A stretch of DNA of 64,000 nt from Schistosoma haematobium (Eukaryota; Platyhelminthes; Trematoda; Strigeidida; Schistosomatidae). The position numbers and the translations under genes were made by a program. Where the stretch lies: assembly GCF_000699445.3 (NCBI RefSeq), contig NC_067195.1, positions 84,330,569 through 84,394,568 on the forward strand, written 5' to 3'. Position 1 is the stretch's first letter. The number at the start of each line of letters is the position of its first letter. The notes beneath the pieces are model-generated. The model was not told the DNA's origin. It did not search any database and was given only the letters and a program-made list of their open reading frames with translations. Below are positions 13,201 through 28,300 of the stretch, piece after piece.

Positions 13201-16200
13201 GTTCCAACGTGAAATCTAGAGGTTGGAGCTCGAATAACTTAACCACCACCACTCAGACGTGATATATACATATATATACCTTTAATAATAAATCAACTGA
13301 TATCTTTTCAGGAAGGAAAAGCTTGGTAAATCTTGTCGTAAGGTCCCTCTTTTGGTCACTTTTTTCTGAAACTAGTCGAATGTTTAGTTATCTTATTTTG
13401 TAATTTAAAACTTGTTGTAACGTGTGGACTGCAGGTTTTGATAAACAGCGTTTTAATGATCGATTCGGTGACAGTGACACGTAAACACGTACGGACGACC
13501 TAGAGTCCTGATTGGCCCTGCTTCGCTGCCTGTCCTAGCCAGTTGAGTCAAGAACACAAGTCACAGCCTCTGAGTTATGAATCATTGTATTTCAGACATA
13601 CTTTATTTATATACCAAACAAACGAACCACATCGTACCATAAAATAGAAAACAACATTTACACAATATTTAACAAGCGAAATAAACATCGACCAATAGGA
13701 AATGTACATTCAAGGTCCAAGGCCACCATAGACTTAACACGATAATTATTGGTATATTTTTCCGACTATCATAACAAAACTAAAAGAATTTAAAAGTGTT
13801 ATAGGTCATCAGTGAAAAAATGGGAACAATAAAGATTCTAAGAAGTATCTAAACTCAGTAATCTAAAGGCGATATGCTTGCCACATGATCAGAAAGTTCT
13901 AGGGTGTTTTATAGTATTTCTTAGACTGTTATTATTTTGTAGTACAAACTAACATCAAATTGATCAATCCAAACAAACTGTCCTCGGAATAACAGATACT
14001 GTCTCTGATAAATCTCGATTAAGCAATGAGAAGATGAAGGTTATCAGAATTATGTGATATATTTGCGCAATATATTTCGAACAATCTGATCACACATATA
14101 CTTGCTAAGACATTTTTATATGAAAACTAAAAGGTCAACTAGACAGGTTAAAGGTGAGCCGTAACAAAGAAAAATGAAGTACACAAAAGCAATGTGATAA
14201 CAAATCAGTACTACCAGGGTAGGTTTTTGAACACATAAAGGGGGGGGGTCAGTTTCCATATAGCCAAGGCTTCAATCAACCTTACTATGCGCCCTTGAAG
14301 GCTTTTGTACGACACTACAAATACTGACTTAATATCAACCTTATGACCAGTCTCAACCAAATGTTTCGCAATGGAGGAAGATGTCTGTCTGTCCTGTGAT
14401 CTTATTTTACCATTGGAATTCATTTGTTTCTGTAGCCATTTGTGTATGTGTTCCGCCACCCTGTTATTGTTAATTCCGTAAATCTCATTACCAATATTAG
14501 GTAAGTTTGGACATTGATCACATTAATAATATGATCAATAATAAGAAACAAAATAAACAAGGTCATTGATAATTAATTCACTGTAATATACGTTCACTAA
14601 ACCTTTCGATGTTTTAGTATAAAACAGAATGATTTTCATTTGATAAATACCTTTATAATATTTCTTATCTGCGCACTGTTCATTAGTGCATTATTATGCA
14701 TATTCCTTGCTGATTATTGCAATTTCTGATTGGAATGTTTCCGTTGTTACTCAATAGTACCCATGACTATTTAAAAAATAGCTAGACAACAAACAAATCG
14801 ATCTACATTTGTTTGAGACGATATTAAATAATTTAAGGTATTTTGTTAGAGTCGTAGGTTAAAAAGATAATTGGCGTTAGTTACCAAAGTTTATTTCTGA
14901 CAAGTGTTAAGTAATTTACTCTTCTTTAGAAAAACTTAAATATAGACATTGGTTATCAACCTAATTCATTAAAATTACCGTTAAAGTTTGTTAGATCACT
15001 GATCATTGGCGTGCTACTAATGATTGCTTAGCTGATTTAAGAAAGATCACAATTATACACATATTGATCAAATGCAAACCATTGAATCCCGGCTTAGTTT
15101 TCGAAACAAATTGTCTCCATCATGGGCCCTGAAACTCCTTAGTCCAATCTTGAGCGGAGTCAGGGGCATATGATAGTGAGAAGACAAAATGATAGACATC
15201 ATCAACATAGAGCTTGGCACAGATATGCATTGCCTAAGTTACCATACCACATTAGCACAACGAGATCTAAATAACAAAATAGACCCAAATAATGTAGTAG
15301 CAATGTTAAAAAGAAAAACCAAACCTTGAGAATATGGTCTGAAAAAGTATAGTGAAAAGGCATATATGAAAAGATACTGGAATTTAAGATTGAAAGAAAG
15401 ATGAAGGCTCAGTAAATCTTCACCATTGTGAACGGTTCTGGGCGATGTCACCTAAAGTCTTCAATTACTGACCGTGGACATCAACCCGGTAGTCAACATC
15501 TACCATGATAGCTCAGAACAAGTCAACCACTTCGTGGGCTGATTCCATCAGAAGTCATGTACTAGAATAAAACTGCTTCCTGTTGTTCCACTGTTTTTAA
15601 GTTGTCTATGTAGTCAATTCGTAATGTAAACCACTGTTATACGAGTACTTTGTTGATAAGTATCGGATGTCTCTAAAGTAAAAAACACACACTTACATGG
15701 TAAATATATTGAAATACCTTGCTATTTTCTGAGATAAATATAAAAGGCTTTCGAATTATGAGTTTGTGAGTTAAAGTGCTTCGATATCCTTCGACTTTCC
15801 TTCTTTCAAACGATCAAGGTATATAACGATTATATAGAGACATCAAAATATATCTCTATAGGATATTGTGATCAATATCGGTTGAATCAAAATTTAGCAA
15901 TACTGATAAAAACTGCCCGTTAAAAGGTATGTCAGTTGAATTAGACTAGACTACATTATGGTGTTAGTTTACATTATTAGGCTATATAGCATACATTTAT
16001 TCGCCAGTTCATACTTGTAATAAATCTCCTTCTATAATAAAGACCACGTAGATCAGATCTAAAACATGTGACAACGTTATCAAACTTTTTAGTTGTGACA
16101 TTTATAATTTTATGGTATCAGTAAATCTACTTTCATATAATAAATTATTTATTCATTAATAGTGAATTTTACTCGACTATAGTTTACTCAAGATCCAATC

Positions 16201-16584
16201 GAATAATAATTAATGCAAAAAATAGACCAATGTGTTCAAAACCTGTATTTGGTGTAAAATAAACTTATATCTGTTCATCTTTTCTTCTAATTCACGTTGA
16301 TTTGTCTTTGCTCGCTTTATACAGTTGTTGCTATTCTATAAATCTGAATTCTATATTTTAACTGTCACTTCATTGCATCTCGATATGACCCAACTTCAGA
16401 ATATTTTGGCACATGTTGAAATTTGTACCACAATAAGTTCTGTTATAGTCATTTTGAATTTCATTGTTTAATAATCCATCATCTACCCATCACTTACTGT
16501 TTTGTTCGGACTGACCGTACTCAATTGAAGAGATACGAAAATTTGAGACGTTTAAGTTAATTGGTTATCTAATTATCATAAGAA

Positions 16585-16659
<75 letters not shown>

Positions 16660-19600
16660 CCAGGGTGAAAGTGATATGTTAGGGAAAATAAATAAATTTC
16701 CTTGGGACCGTGACATCAGTGCATCATATTATTTCTATCATAGGATAAAACCAAAAGCTCACTTAAAGCCGGAATAAACTAGTTGGGATAAAACATTGAC
16801 AATCGTGGTCTACAGTCGATAAGACATGTAGTTAACTCATGTTTTCAGTTGTATGTTGCGTGGGAAAAGCAAACAAGTTTAATATTCATCCCAGCTAAGA
16901 CTTCGTTCACTATCTTGTACGTTTAGCACATGTCTCGTCTTTACATGTAACTAGTTAGTATTTGAATTTTTTTCGTATCTTCAGCAATATTCCAGTACTT
17001 CACTTCATGTCTATACAGATAATAATTATCCTTCTTAATTAAAATCCTATTTGCAACTAGAATTACAGAAATGTCCTCCTGCAGTACACATCAATTGTCA
17101 TCTTCAAGCGACAAACAAGCTCGAGTTCATCAAATGCGTGTCGATGAGTGTTTATCGTTAAATCATGTGTTAAAAACAGATTCTTATGATAGTTTAAATA
17201 GAAATGTCCAAAAGAATAGTCCTCTAAAACCTGCAATTACATTGAAACAACTTCTGAACAGTAAACTTGACGGTGATACTCTTCAAACAACCAATCTGAT
17301 TAAAGATGAAGTAAGTAAACAGAATTAAAAATGTATTTCATGTATGTCTGTATAATTGTAGCATTTTACGTTCAATGGTTTTTAAATCTAGCAGTGTAAA
17401 GTTGACGATCTGTTCATCTTCGTGAAATTAGTGTCTAGTACTATGTCAAGCCTACATGAGTTTTTCTAGCTTGAATCACATTTCGACCATCTCAATTATT
17501 CACCTTGACTGTTTTTATATGAGCATAAGTGTCCATCTCTTACCCTACCCATCACGTCGTTAGATTATTTTTGTCTCGTTATAAATATCAGTCACACTTG
17601 CTTTCTCCGATTTGTTTCTCCACTTCGTTACTCTGATTGTCTGTCAGGATCAATGGATGAAGTACATATATCCAAAATTCATTCTCGTATTTGACTTTTT
17701 TATTCCGTTATTCTCTAACTCAAATTCAGTCGATAATTATGTACGAGAGGACAAGTATATTTCGTTAACATCATCATATGATCAAACCGGAGTCAGATCA
17801 ACGGGCCACCAAACATTCTCTGCAATATTTATATACACCTCGCATCCTCAATATACGTTTACTAGCTTCAACGAACTTTCTTGTTTTGGTTTCAATCTTT
17901 TTACAATGGTTTCTTTGCTTTTGGTTCAACTAACCAATAGTCATATATGGAAAATGATCCAAGCGCCTGGGAATTAATTCTGTAGCAAAACTTTCAAACT
18001 CAGTTTACTGTTTTGCAGTTTGAACATCAAATTACTAGTGCACGCCTTGTTCCTCGCATTTTAGTTTTACAGAAGCTACTGAGCTGGGTTTCCTTAGAAA
18101 ATTAATTCTTATCATGGATCGTCTTTTAGTACTTTACCGACGTGTACATCTCTGCGTACTCACCATAAAACTATTACCTTATTTCTGACTAATTTACATT
18201 AAAATAGACCACATAACAACCTTTCTTTCATTTCATATCAACTAATTGCAGTTACGCTAATAACGTTTTGATACTTCATTATAACAAAATAATTTTCAAA
18301 CAATTGTATGTAAAATTCATTTCATAGCAATTAGATAGTATGATAAAAACTTGCAGTTAGTTCCTGAAATCATTTTTAATCAGAAATCCTATTTGGCTCA
18401 ATATCTTGTCTAACTGATTTAACTCGGTTTATTTAAACACAAACCGATACAAGAAGGCACCAAATATATATGCGTCACACAAATCATTCAATTTGTGTAT
18501 GGGCTGGAATACTGCCCGGGCGCCCAAACCGAAACACGTAGTTTTCTTAAGGGGTCACACCCCGAGCCTTCGAGATAAAGGTCTGGTCCACAAGGCAGTG
18601 GAGCAACGTCAAGAAATGCAGTCCCATGATGGCCAGTGACCAACGATTGGTTCATACGCCATTTGTTCCTCAGAATCCTGGGGCCCATGTGCACAGTTGG
18701 TTTGGAGTCAGGGTTTTCCAACTTCCCTAGGTGGATCCTCCGTATCCACCAACCCGGTTAAGGTGCCAAACATTCGTTTTTCGTCCTCTCAATTTCGTAA
18801 ACAACACCCCCGCCACGAGAAGGCAGTGAGTAGAACTTCTCTGACAGTGGCTGTATATGCGTAGCCATGTGAGAGCACTTCGAGATGGAGAGCTGAATTT
18901 CTCCACTCTCGGCCGTACCAGGGCATTTGGGGGCCACTCAACTTTAAATTTATGCTTATCAAAGATTGTGAATCCTTTAAAACAACTTACTTACTTACAC
19001 CTCTTACCCCTCGTGGAGGAGCATAGACCGTCCGCCAGAATTCTCCATCGAACTCTGTCCTGGGCAATCCTTTTCAGTTGTTTGCAGATGCTTTTGATTC
19101 CTGCTTCCAATGATCGACGCATTATGTTCCTTGATCTTGTTCTTTTCCATTTCCCTTCAGGATTCCAAGTTAATGCTTGCCTCGTGATGCAGTTCGATGA
19201 TTTCCGCAACGTTATATCCTATCCATTTCCACTTAAAACAGCTACATTTATATTAATTTATGATTGGAAATCATATCTACTGAATGTAGCTCATTTTAGG
19301 AAACCACCAATTTTCAATCGTGAATACCTTCGAAATAATTATCGTTTTTATTCAGTCCAGTAATTAAAATGATTAGTACTGAATTCTAAACATAGAAAGA
19401 AAGTCAATTGATAAGCTTATATCACCTTGCAACTGAGTTAGTAAAGTTGTATTACATATATTGCAGCACTGCCTAATAGAATTTCACTAAAAGTAATTTC
19501 CAAACGGCTGAGATAACTTACACGAACATGACGAATTACTAACTGGCTAGATTGGAAAACAGGCAGTGATTCATATTCTGTACGAAATATGAATAAAAAA

Positions 19601-22260
19601 TAAACAGAATTACCAATACTTTGATTTTTATTGATTCTGTGCATCATATAAGATTGTCTGTTTGTTCCCTTTTTTAACTACCCATGTCGTTTTGTCATTT
19701 ATTTCCAAGTATTTGTTTTTTTCTTTCGTTTTTATCATTCGGTGATGTTCCTTTTTGAACGGAACTTTTATATAGCAACTCAGCTTAGGCTTCAGTAGAC
19801 TTTGGTTACATATTTATTACGTTGTATGATTAATACTGAATATTCTTCATTGTATTAAACTAAAAACTAACATCGTACCGTAAATTATCCTAAAATATAA
19901 CAGCTTCCAGATGTTTTCTTCAGTTTTGAAAATGATACATGTACCAAATATTAACTTAGTAATGAGATGAATACACACATGTATTTCGACTCTCCTGTTC
20001 CTAAATTTGTGTAAACTTTTCTCGACATAACTAGTTGCGCTGTTTCATTTTTAGGTACCTTCATCTGTTGCTTCCCATACATCGATACAACAAACCTCAT
20101 TGAAAGCATCGCTAGATCAAAAATTAGCTACATTTTATTCCCGTTCACGCTTACATCATCTTTCTTCTTGGGCTAAAGATCTACATAGCTTAGTCGAAGA
20201 GATGCGTAAGAATCCTGAACATAACTGTGATTTAGGCATGAAATGGTATAATCAAATTTCAAGCGATTTATCTCCATCCAGAAATAACAAAAAAACGATT
20301 GAGTTACGTGCACGATATGTTCATTGTAATCATTCTAATTCTTATCCGCTATCAAAACCACAAAAGCCTCAAATTATATTTCATATTGATATGGATTGTT
20401 TCTTTGTATCTGTCAGTATTCGAAGTAGACCAAAACTCAAAGGTAATTATTCCATCAAAATTTTCCGTATTCTGTATATTTTTTAAAATTTAAGTGAACT
20501 AGTCACTTAGTGTATATATATTTATACAAAACTATTTAAATTAAAATCAAGAATGTGTATTACTATATGATAATTTTGTTTACGTATCAGTATGCATACA
20601 AAGTCATTTTATATGAAATTTTCTGTTTAAAACATTGTCAAGCTTTAATAATTATGTACATTATTTCAGTACACGTAGTTGTAAATGTTCTCCAAATAAT
20701 TCTCTTTCATTAGTTTTCCACATAACAGTGAGTTCATTAATTGACTGCTCTAAATCATGTTATGATTTACAGACATATGTTTAAAAAAAATTGTAGTGTT
20801 TGTCTAATAAACAAAATGATCATAGCATACATTTTTGATGGCGTAGACGGATTGAACTCATAGTACTTTATATTTATTGATTCACAAATTCATCTCTTGT
20901 TCTGTGAGTAAGGTCTATCAAGAACATTTACAATTTCTCAAACTACAGGTTTACAGGGTTGGTAATACATTTTCATTTACTACTCTTAGATCTTCAAGTA
21001 ATGAATGTGGTATTAGATAATGAAAATTTATTCATTGAATAAATACTTAAGATTTATAAACTACTGAATATTTCTATTTTTATTTATAGTAGTCGATTTT
21101 AATAGTGATCTGAACTGGAACAAAATATACATTATTAGTTCCAGAATCGAAAATCGTTCCTCACATAGATTTCATAATTCTTAACAGCTGAAGTTGTAGA
21201 ATACCACAAAACATATCAATGAGACCATTTTTATTTAAATGAACTAGAGAATGAAAAAGATTTGTAGCTCAATTTCATATTTATAAGTGTTGAGATATCT
21301 TGGTTTGACTGTTTTGATTGAGAAGTATTCATTGTCATTTCGAACTACATCATAAAGAAGTGAGCCTTTCAGATACTGATTGCAGGTCAACCTAAATATC
21401 ATGCTTTTGGAAATTTATTGATATTCTTAAAGTTTCCTTTATATAGAATATTTAAATGTTTCAGTAAATAATAAATATTAGCACAAATCTAAGTTGTTAA
21501 TTCATGCGAATGTGATCAATAAATCACGCGGTCAGAGGTCAACTTAATAAAACAGTAAACTTGATTCTAAATGCAAATCCTGCGAAAACCACTTATCATA
21601 AACAAAACCCCTAGAACGCACTTATTCGGTATTTGTGAAGTAGTTTTAAAAATCTCACTTTTATTCTATAATGTCCATAATGACAATAAGAGCTTTATAA
21701 AAATTAACACCATAAAAAGATACGAATCCCTTTTCCGTATGCAGTTCAGGTAAAACAAATTGTTTCAGTATTGTGTTCCTCTACAGTGTTAAAAACGAAA
21801 CCGTGTTAAGTTGATCCAGTATACAAGAAGTTAAATGGAATACATATTTCATTAACATAAATGCTGTCTTTTGATTATGTAGTCAGCAACGGGCACTAAA
21901 AAACCACCTTCATTTTTTTTTATCCCTAGTAAAAACTTACAGTCTTCCTGATTACATCTAGTTTATGGTGGGGATACTCTTGTTAACATCTCATGCATCA
22001 TTACTGTATCCAGCGAAATCCACTGGGAACTAAATGGCCTACGTATGACAGAACTATCTTAGTAACAACTCAAAGATTTGAGTAGCATTGCAGATCCTTA
22101 AGTTTACATATTAATATGATAATCCGAGGTATTCAGTTAATTTGAACTAAACAAATAGAAGATTTATTGTAAAAACATGAGCATAATTATTTGGAAAAAT
22201 TTATCGATCACTAACGAAACTCTGACACGATTGTACAAATTTCACCAATCTACAATGATC

Positions 22261-22309
<49 letters not shown>

Positions 22310-25300
22310 CTATAAAAGGATCTCACCATATTTTGTTTGTACTAGTATATGATGTAGTTGAATCGATCTGACTTCCGAATTCATATATTTTACTGAAACT
22401 TGAAAAATGTGAAAAATTATGTTCATTGTGACTTTCCAACTATCTTATATATTTTTCTTTCATCAGACAAGCCAGTTGCTATTACACATGCGAAAAGCTC
22501 ACGTGGTTTATTTAACGACATTAGAAGTAGTAATAAGTAAGTTGTATTCTGAATCCTTTGAGTTAATTTCGTCATGTAATTTATTCTCTTCACTTATTTT
22601 CCACTTACTGATAGGAAGTCAGTCAGCTACAACGTAGTACCACATATATACATCAGTCCAAGTTCCCATACCTCATTAGCACAGCAAGATGAACACTAAA
22701 TTCATAGAAGTAGTTACTTTAATGGTAGTAATATATAAAAAGGTTGTATATAAGGATATAATACAGGAAGAATTAGTTAGCAAAAAGATATAAAGCAATT
22801 TCAATCTCACGGTTTAAGGGAAAACATAGTGTATACACCTACACCATTGTGATGGATTCTGAGCCACATCACCCAGTCTCCAGCCAATCGTTACGATAGT
22901 CACGCAAACCTCAATACTGATAGGAAACTTCAATTCAGTAGCCCAAGGTGTGTGATGCCATTCCGGTACTTCTGTCGAGACTAATGGTCCTTAGGTGAGG
23001 TCACTACCTAAGTCTCAAATGAAACCCTGTCACAAGCGGTTAAGGCGATAATAAAAACTAAGTCCTCACTTTATTCGGTACACATATACACACTCTCTTA
23101 TCCATGTGTTATTCGCATCGGTTTTGAAACTCTTACTTTCATTGTGTTAAGTGACTCTGATATAGTGAGGAAAACATTTTTCATAAAGACTCCGCAGAGT
23201 TTGGTTACATGAAAACATTAAAAAGGACAAGAAACTAGACACATCGCCTGTCCATTTCATGGCTCTCCGCTTCCGCTGGTTCGTTAACTATTTTTTAGCT
23301 TATTATACAACTTACGCTATAAAATTTTAAAACCTAGTATTCATATATAGTCGCATTGATGATAAATATTCATAGCACAGTATTATTGTCAAAAATATAT
23401 CGTAACCAAATCTATGCTTTGTTTAACTACCATTATAGACACACGGAATCGATGTCTGAAGTTGCTTCCTGTTCATATACTGCTCGTCAGGTAAGTGTAA
23501 TTAAAGTTTAAATACCTACTTGTATCATTTAGAATTTTCTAAATTAGCACTTTCAGTGTAAGTTAGATATTGTTTAGTTAAAAATAAACTTAAGATTTTA
23601 CGAAACACAAGGCCAACTTACACATAAATCTAAAACTATTAATTTTCCACATTGCAAAAAATACATGAGTTAAATGTTCATATAATCCAACATAAATGAA
23701 TAGCTGTAAACTCTCATTTCCCTTCCTTGAGAGTACCGAGTGATAGGCACCTACTTTTAATTCCGATAGAATAGCACATGATAGATACAATCTATCCTCT
23801 CTAATCTGAATAGGCTCCTAGCTTTCAATTATTACCCATTAATCAACAAATACTTTTTTGATATACTAGTCACTATACATGTAGCCGATTCTAGAAAGGA
23901 TACATCCCATAACTTTGTGATTTGAATAAAACCTCAATGTATTAATTGGATGCTGAGAACATATTAAGTTGGATCTCTTCATTTATCTCTATAACTAATA
24001 GTATTTACATTATCGTAGATGGAATCACTTATGATCATTATTCTTAAACTAGAAATTTTAATAAACACTTCATGAGGATAGAGGAAAAGTTTATGAATTA
24101 TCGTTCCGGAGAAAGACTAAGTTTGAAGCAACTTTCAAATAACTAAGTCTCCTAATACCAGTTACATGGTTTTCTTATTAGAATAATTTCTTAGCGTTCT
24201 TGATACATAAATTTTCATACGTTTCAGGCTGGAGTGAAAAACGGAATGCTTCTAGGAAGAGCCAAACAACTATGCCCAGACTTAATTGTTTTACCGTATG
24301 AGTTCGAGGCTTACAAATCAGTATCAGAGCTGCTATATAATACAATTTCTCGGTAAGTCAGTTGCTTTTGTACTTATTAACGGAAATAGGCTTGTAACAC
24401 TAACCTACATTTTCGTCCTAAGTATGGCTTTCGGCAATCCTCGATACCATACAAGTAACAAGTCCTCAGTTGTAGATAGACAATCAGTGAGAAACCGAAC
24501 GGTGCAGTTGATTAATAGAGTTTAACCATACCTGCCAGTATTATTGGACGATTTCCACGCCATATCACTGATCGACTGAAGTTTCCTATGTGGACCATAG
24601 GATTCCGCCTACAAAGCCATATACTAGGATGGAACATCTTTCCCTTGATTTATTATCTAACAAAAGCCATTTCAGAACCATAGCTAGTTTTTCATCTGCT
24701 TTTCTTTTTAGTGGAATATATCTGAAGGCCCTTACATGTTTCGACAGTTTTCTTTACAAAATGAAAGATGTCTGGATTTTGATTTCACTGTTATTATGAA
24801 ACTTCTGTCTAAAATTTATATTGGTCTATTCTATTCCGTAAATTATAGCTTCACTCGAGACATCCAAGCGGTAAGCTGCGATGAACTGTATGCTGATTGT
24901 ACAGAACTACTAACTTATTCGAATGAAAACGAGATCAAACCGAAACTCCATGATGGTAATTGGGAAGTTACCTATCAAATCATTAATCCGTTAATTTTGG
25001 GTAGTTATATACGAGAATTAGTAAAAGACATCACTGGTGGATGCACAGCTTCTATTGGATTTGGTACAAGTAAATTATTGGCACGTTTAGCCACAAAGAA
25101 GGCTAAGCCCAACGGCCAATATTGGCTTCTTGGCCGCTCTGGAAGCGCATGTCCAAAACTTGATAGGCCAACAAAAAGGGGAAGCTGGAGGTGGTATTCT
25201 TCAGAAGAGAATGTAGAACAGCTAGATGTCCACTCGGAATGTGAATTAACCGGCGATGAGTACAAGTGGCTGTGTGACCTACCCCTCACTGAAATCCCAA

Positions 25301-28300
25301 GTAAGATTTTTTGATCTTATATAGATAGTATACTGGATTAACGCATTACAGCTATATTTATACCGCAAAATATATTCTTATTTTCTAGGTATCGGCAGAT
25401 CCCTAGCAGGTAAAATATTTCAAGCATTTGATGCAAAAACGTGCGGCCAACTGATGTCCGAAGTCTCTCACAATCAAATCACAAACTTACTTGGAAAGAA
25501 GACTGGTAGTCGTGTTTACATGGCATGTCGCGGAAAGGTTGGTCTAAGTTTTTCGCTTGCATTTTAAATGAAACGGATAAAATAGTCCATTAAGTGAATA
25601 CTACCAATCAAAATGTGAAACACGAAGGTTCACACACACTATTTTAAAATGTCACTGAATAGTGCAAAGAATATCTGAAGCTTGGATGAAAATCATTACG
25701 AACTTCACCACAATTGTATTAAGATCTTTTAAGGTACTAATCGGGCTGAAAAGTGATGACTTTTCTTGGCTATTTTTGTATGGAGGTAGGTGAAGGATAG
25801 AACCAAACAATATTCTGGTTTCAACGCTGCTAAAATCGTGATATAAAACTTGAGTAATTAATGATCAACTATTTAGGTGATATTTTTCTATGAAACTACG
25901 TAAACATTAGAAAGCCGCTCTCCTGCTATCAAATCATGATCAGAATCGTCCAGTAACTCTGTTTATTAGTTACAACACAACATAGGTTGAGCCATAGTCG
26001 TGAAATTTCCGTGTTCCCAGACAACTGTAGCAAGTTCCACGCATTCGTCACTAAGTTCTTTGTGTAGCTTCACGCGACAGTAACCTGTCTTGGTTTTTGA
26101 TTGGTCCTCTGAGACTTTTGAGGATGTTGAAATTTACAGTAACGTTTTCTTCAAGAGCACTGTCAATATAACAGCGGCATAAACCAGCCTATTATTCAAC
26201 TACTGAGACATTGAAGCAAACATAACGCTAGTCGAGTCATCAAAATAAAATCCTATATGTTGAACTGATTAGCGATTGAAATTTATTGGCGGTAGCCCTC
26301 ATTTTACATTGATGTCACTTATCAGACCTAATTTTTTGTCTTGTAAACATCTCTTACTATTTTAGGATTTGGATAGTTTGCATTTCGAGAAGGAATATAA
26401 ATCTATATCAGCATCAATGAACTACGGAATTCGATTAAGCTCAGTAAGTTTCCCGAATTTGAATTTCTATTGGTGTACGAATTTTATTCGTGAAGATAAT
26501 AAAATCAAAAGACCAAGTTCATCAAAACCACATCATTTATTAGATCAATACATTTCAAAAGTCTGAATGGACACTAACTTGTTAAGACACTTATATGTGA
26601 GAAGTAAAGGTCAAATAGATAACCAAGATATAAATTTCAAAAAGGGCATTAATTAGTCGATAAAGGAAGTACATAATTTCTCAAATTAACAGGAGAATGT
26701 TGATGAGAATCAGATATATTTGTTGAAGACAGTAGATGGATGATAACTGTAGTGATCGCTCATGAAGTTTTGTAGGATAACGGGACACTATTAACGTTCA
26801 TCGAAATACAAAATTTATCGAATAGATACCTTACACAGTTGAGTTGGAGCTGTCATCAAGAAAATCAAACTGTTGTGTAGTTTAGAAAAACCCTATTGTT
26901 CTACAACTTACCAACGAGATGACGTCACCAGAAATCTGAAACTTTAACTATAGCAGATAAGTCATTCACCATAATTAGCTCTAGGATTAGAGACGGACAA
27001 ATTCCTTCTGCGTACTGGATGGAATTAAGGTTACGAATTCACATATGCGTACCAAAAGAGATTAAAAATTTCGTATGTTTTTACTTTTTAGATCCGAATA
27101 ACTTTTGTTATAGTTTTCATGATGGATTAACTTCAGATGAAGGGACTGACCAAATAAGCAATAATCATGCACTTAAAAGTGACTAACTTCAGCTTCACGC
27201 AAAAGTTGTCACTGATGGGATTTAACCATACCAAGAGCAAGATATGTATCAACATAAAATTGGATCACTGTCGCGCTATATCATAAACTGACTGGACTAC
27301 TAAATTCCTAAATAATGGTTTAATAATAACGTACTCGCTGCGAGACCTGTGTGTTTTGGGTTTGATCCTTTGTGCAGCTATTTGTTGGCTATTTAACCCC
27401 TTTGTCTTAATAAATCCTTGTAAACGTAAATGTTTTGTGTTGCAAGCGGTTAAAAAAATCTGTCAACTAAATAGCTTTTCTTGTTTTATTAAAAACCAAT
27501 ATTGTTGGCGGCCGACCCTCAGTCAACCATCTAACAACATAAAACTAGGTACATATATGCGTCCAAGTTGCCATACTTCATTAACATAACAAGATGAACT
27601 TTGAATTTATGGAAGTAGTTGATTCAATTATGGTAATATATAAAAGAAACATGGCATATAAGGATATAGTACAGGAAGAAAGAATTAATTCGTAGAAAGA
27701 TATAAAGCAATTTTAATCTCACGGTTTAAGGGAAGACAAATAGTATATACACCGACGCCATTGTGGTCGATTCTCAAACATATCACACAGTCGTTACCCC
27801 AACCAAGTAGTCTGCATATACCAACATGGATCAGATTAGAAGTTAATGACTTCAAGCATTAATGCCACGTTTTATTTTGGCTGCCCCTAACATTCTTCCA
27901 ACTATCCACCACAACATTAGTCAGTAGTGCGCGTCGTGACAATCGGTGTTCAGGCATACGTAACACGTGGCCCAACTATCTCAGTTGACGAAGTTCTAAA
28001 ACCTCACCAACTGATTCACCATCATTCCCTAATACCCTGCGTCAAACCTCACTATTACTCACGCGGTGATCTCAGTGCATGCGAGCAATATTTCTAAGGC
28101 ATTTGTGATAAAATATAAGTGACTTACAAGTGTCTTCTACTGTTAATGCCCACGCTTCGCAGCGTATTCGTCCTTTAATTGATAGACGGGTATCTTACCT
28201 TCGCCATAGGTGACATAAGTTGGCAAGAGTCTAACAGATTTCGTCACACACCAATCCATCGGGGCTGATTAGACTTCCAATATGAGTGAAGTTGTCGATG

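Noticed and set aside
558..13776. A 13-kb LTR element between the two L1 LTRs
   Set aside because: Different 5-bp duplications on each LTR, and REV1 exons lie between them.
17612..17977. 121-codon open frame in REV1 intron 3
   Set aside because: It overlaps the second copy of the inverted-end repeat and lacks known motifs.
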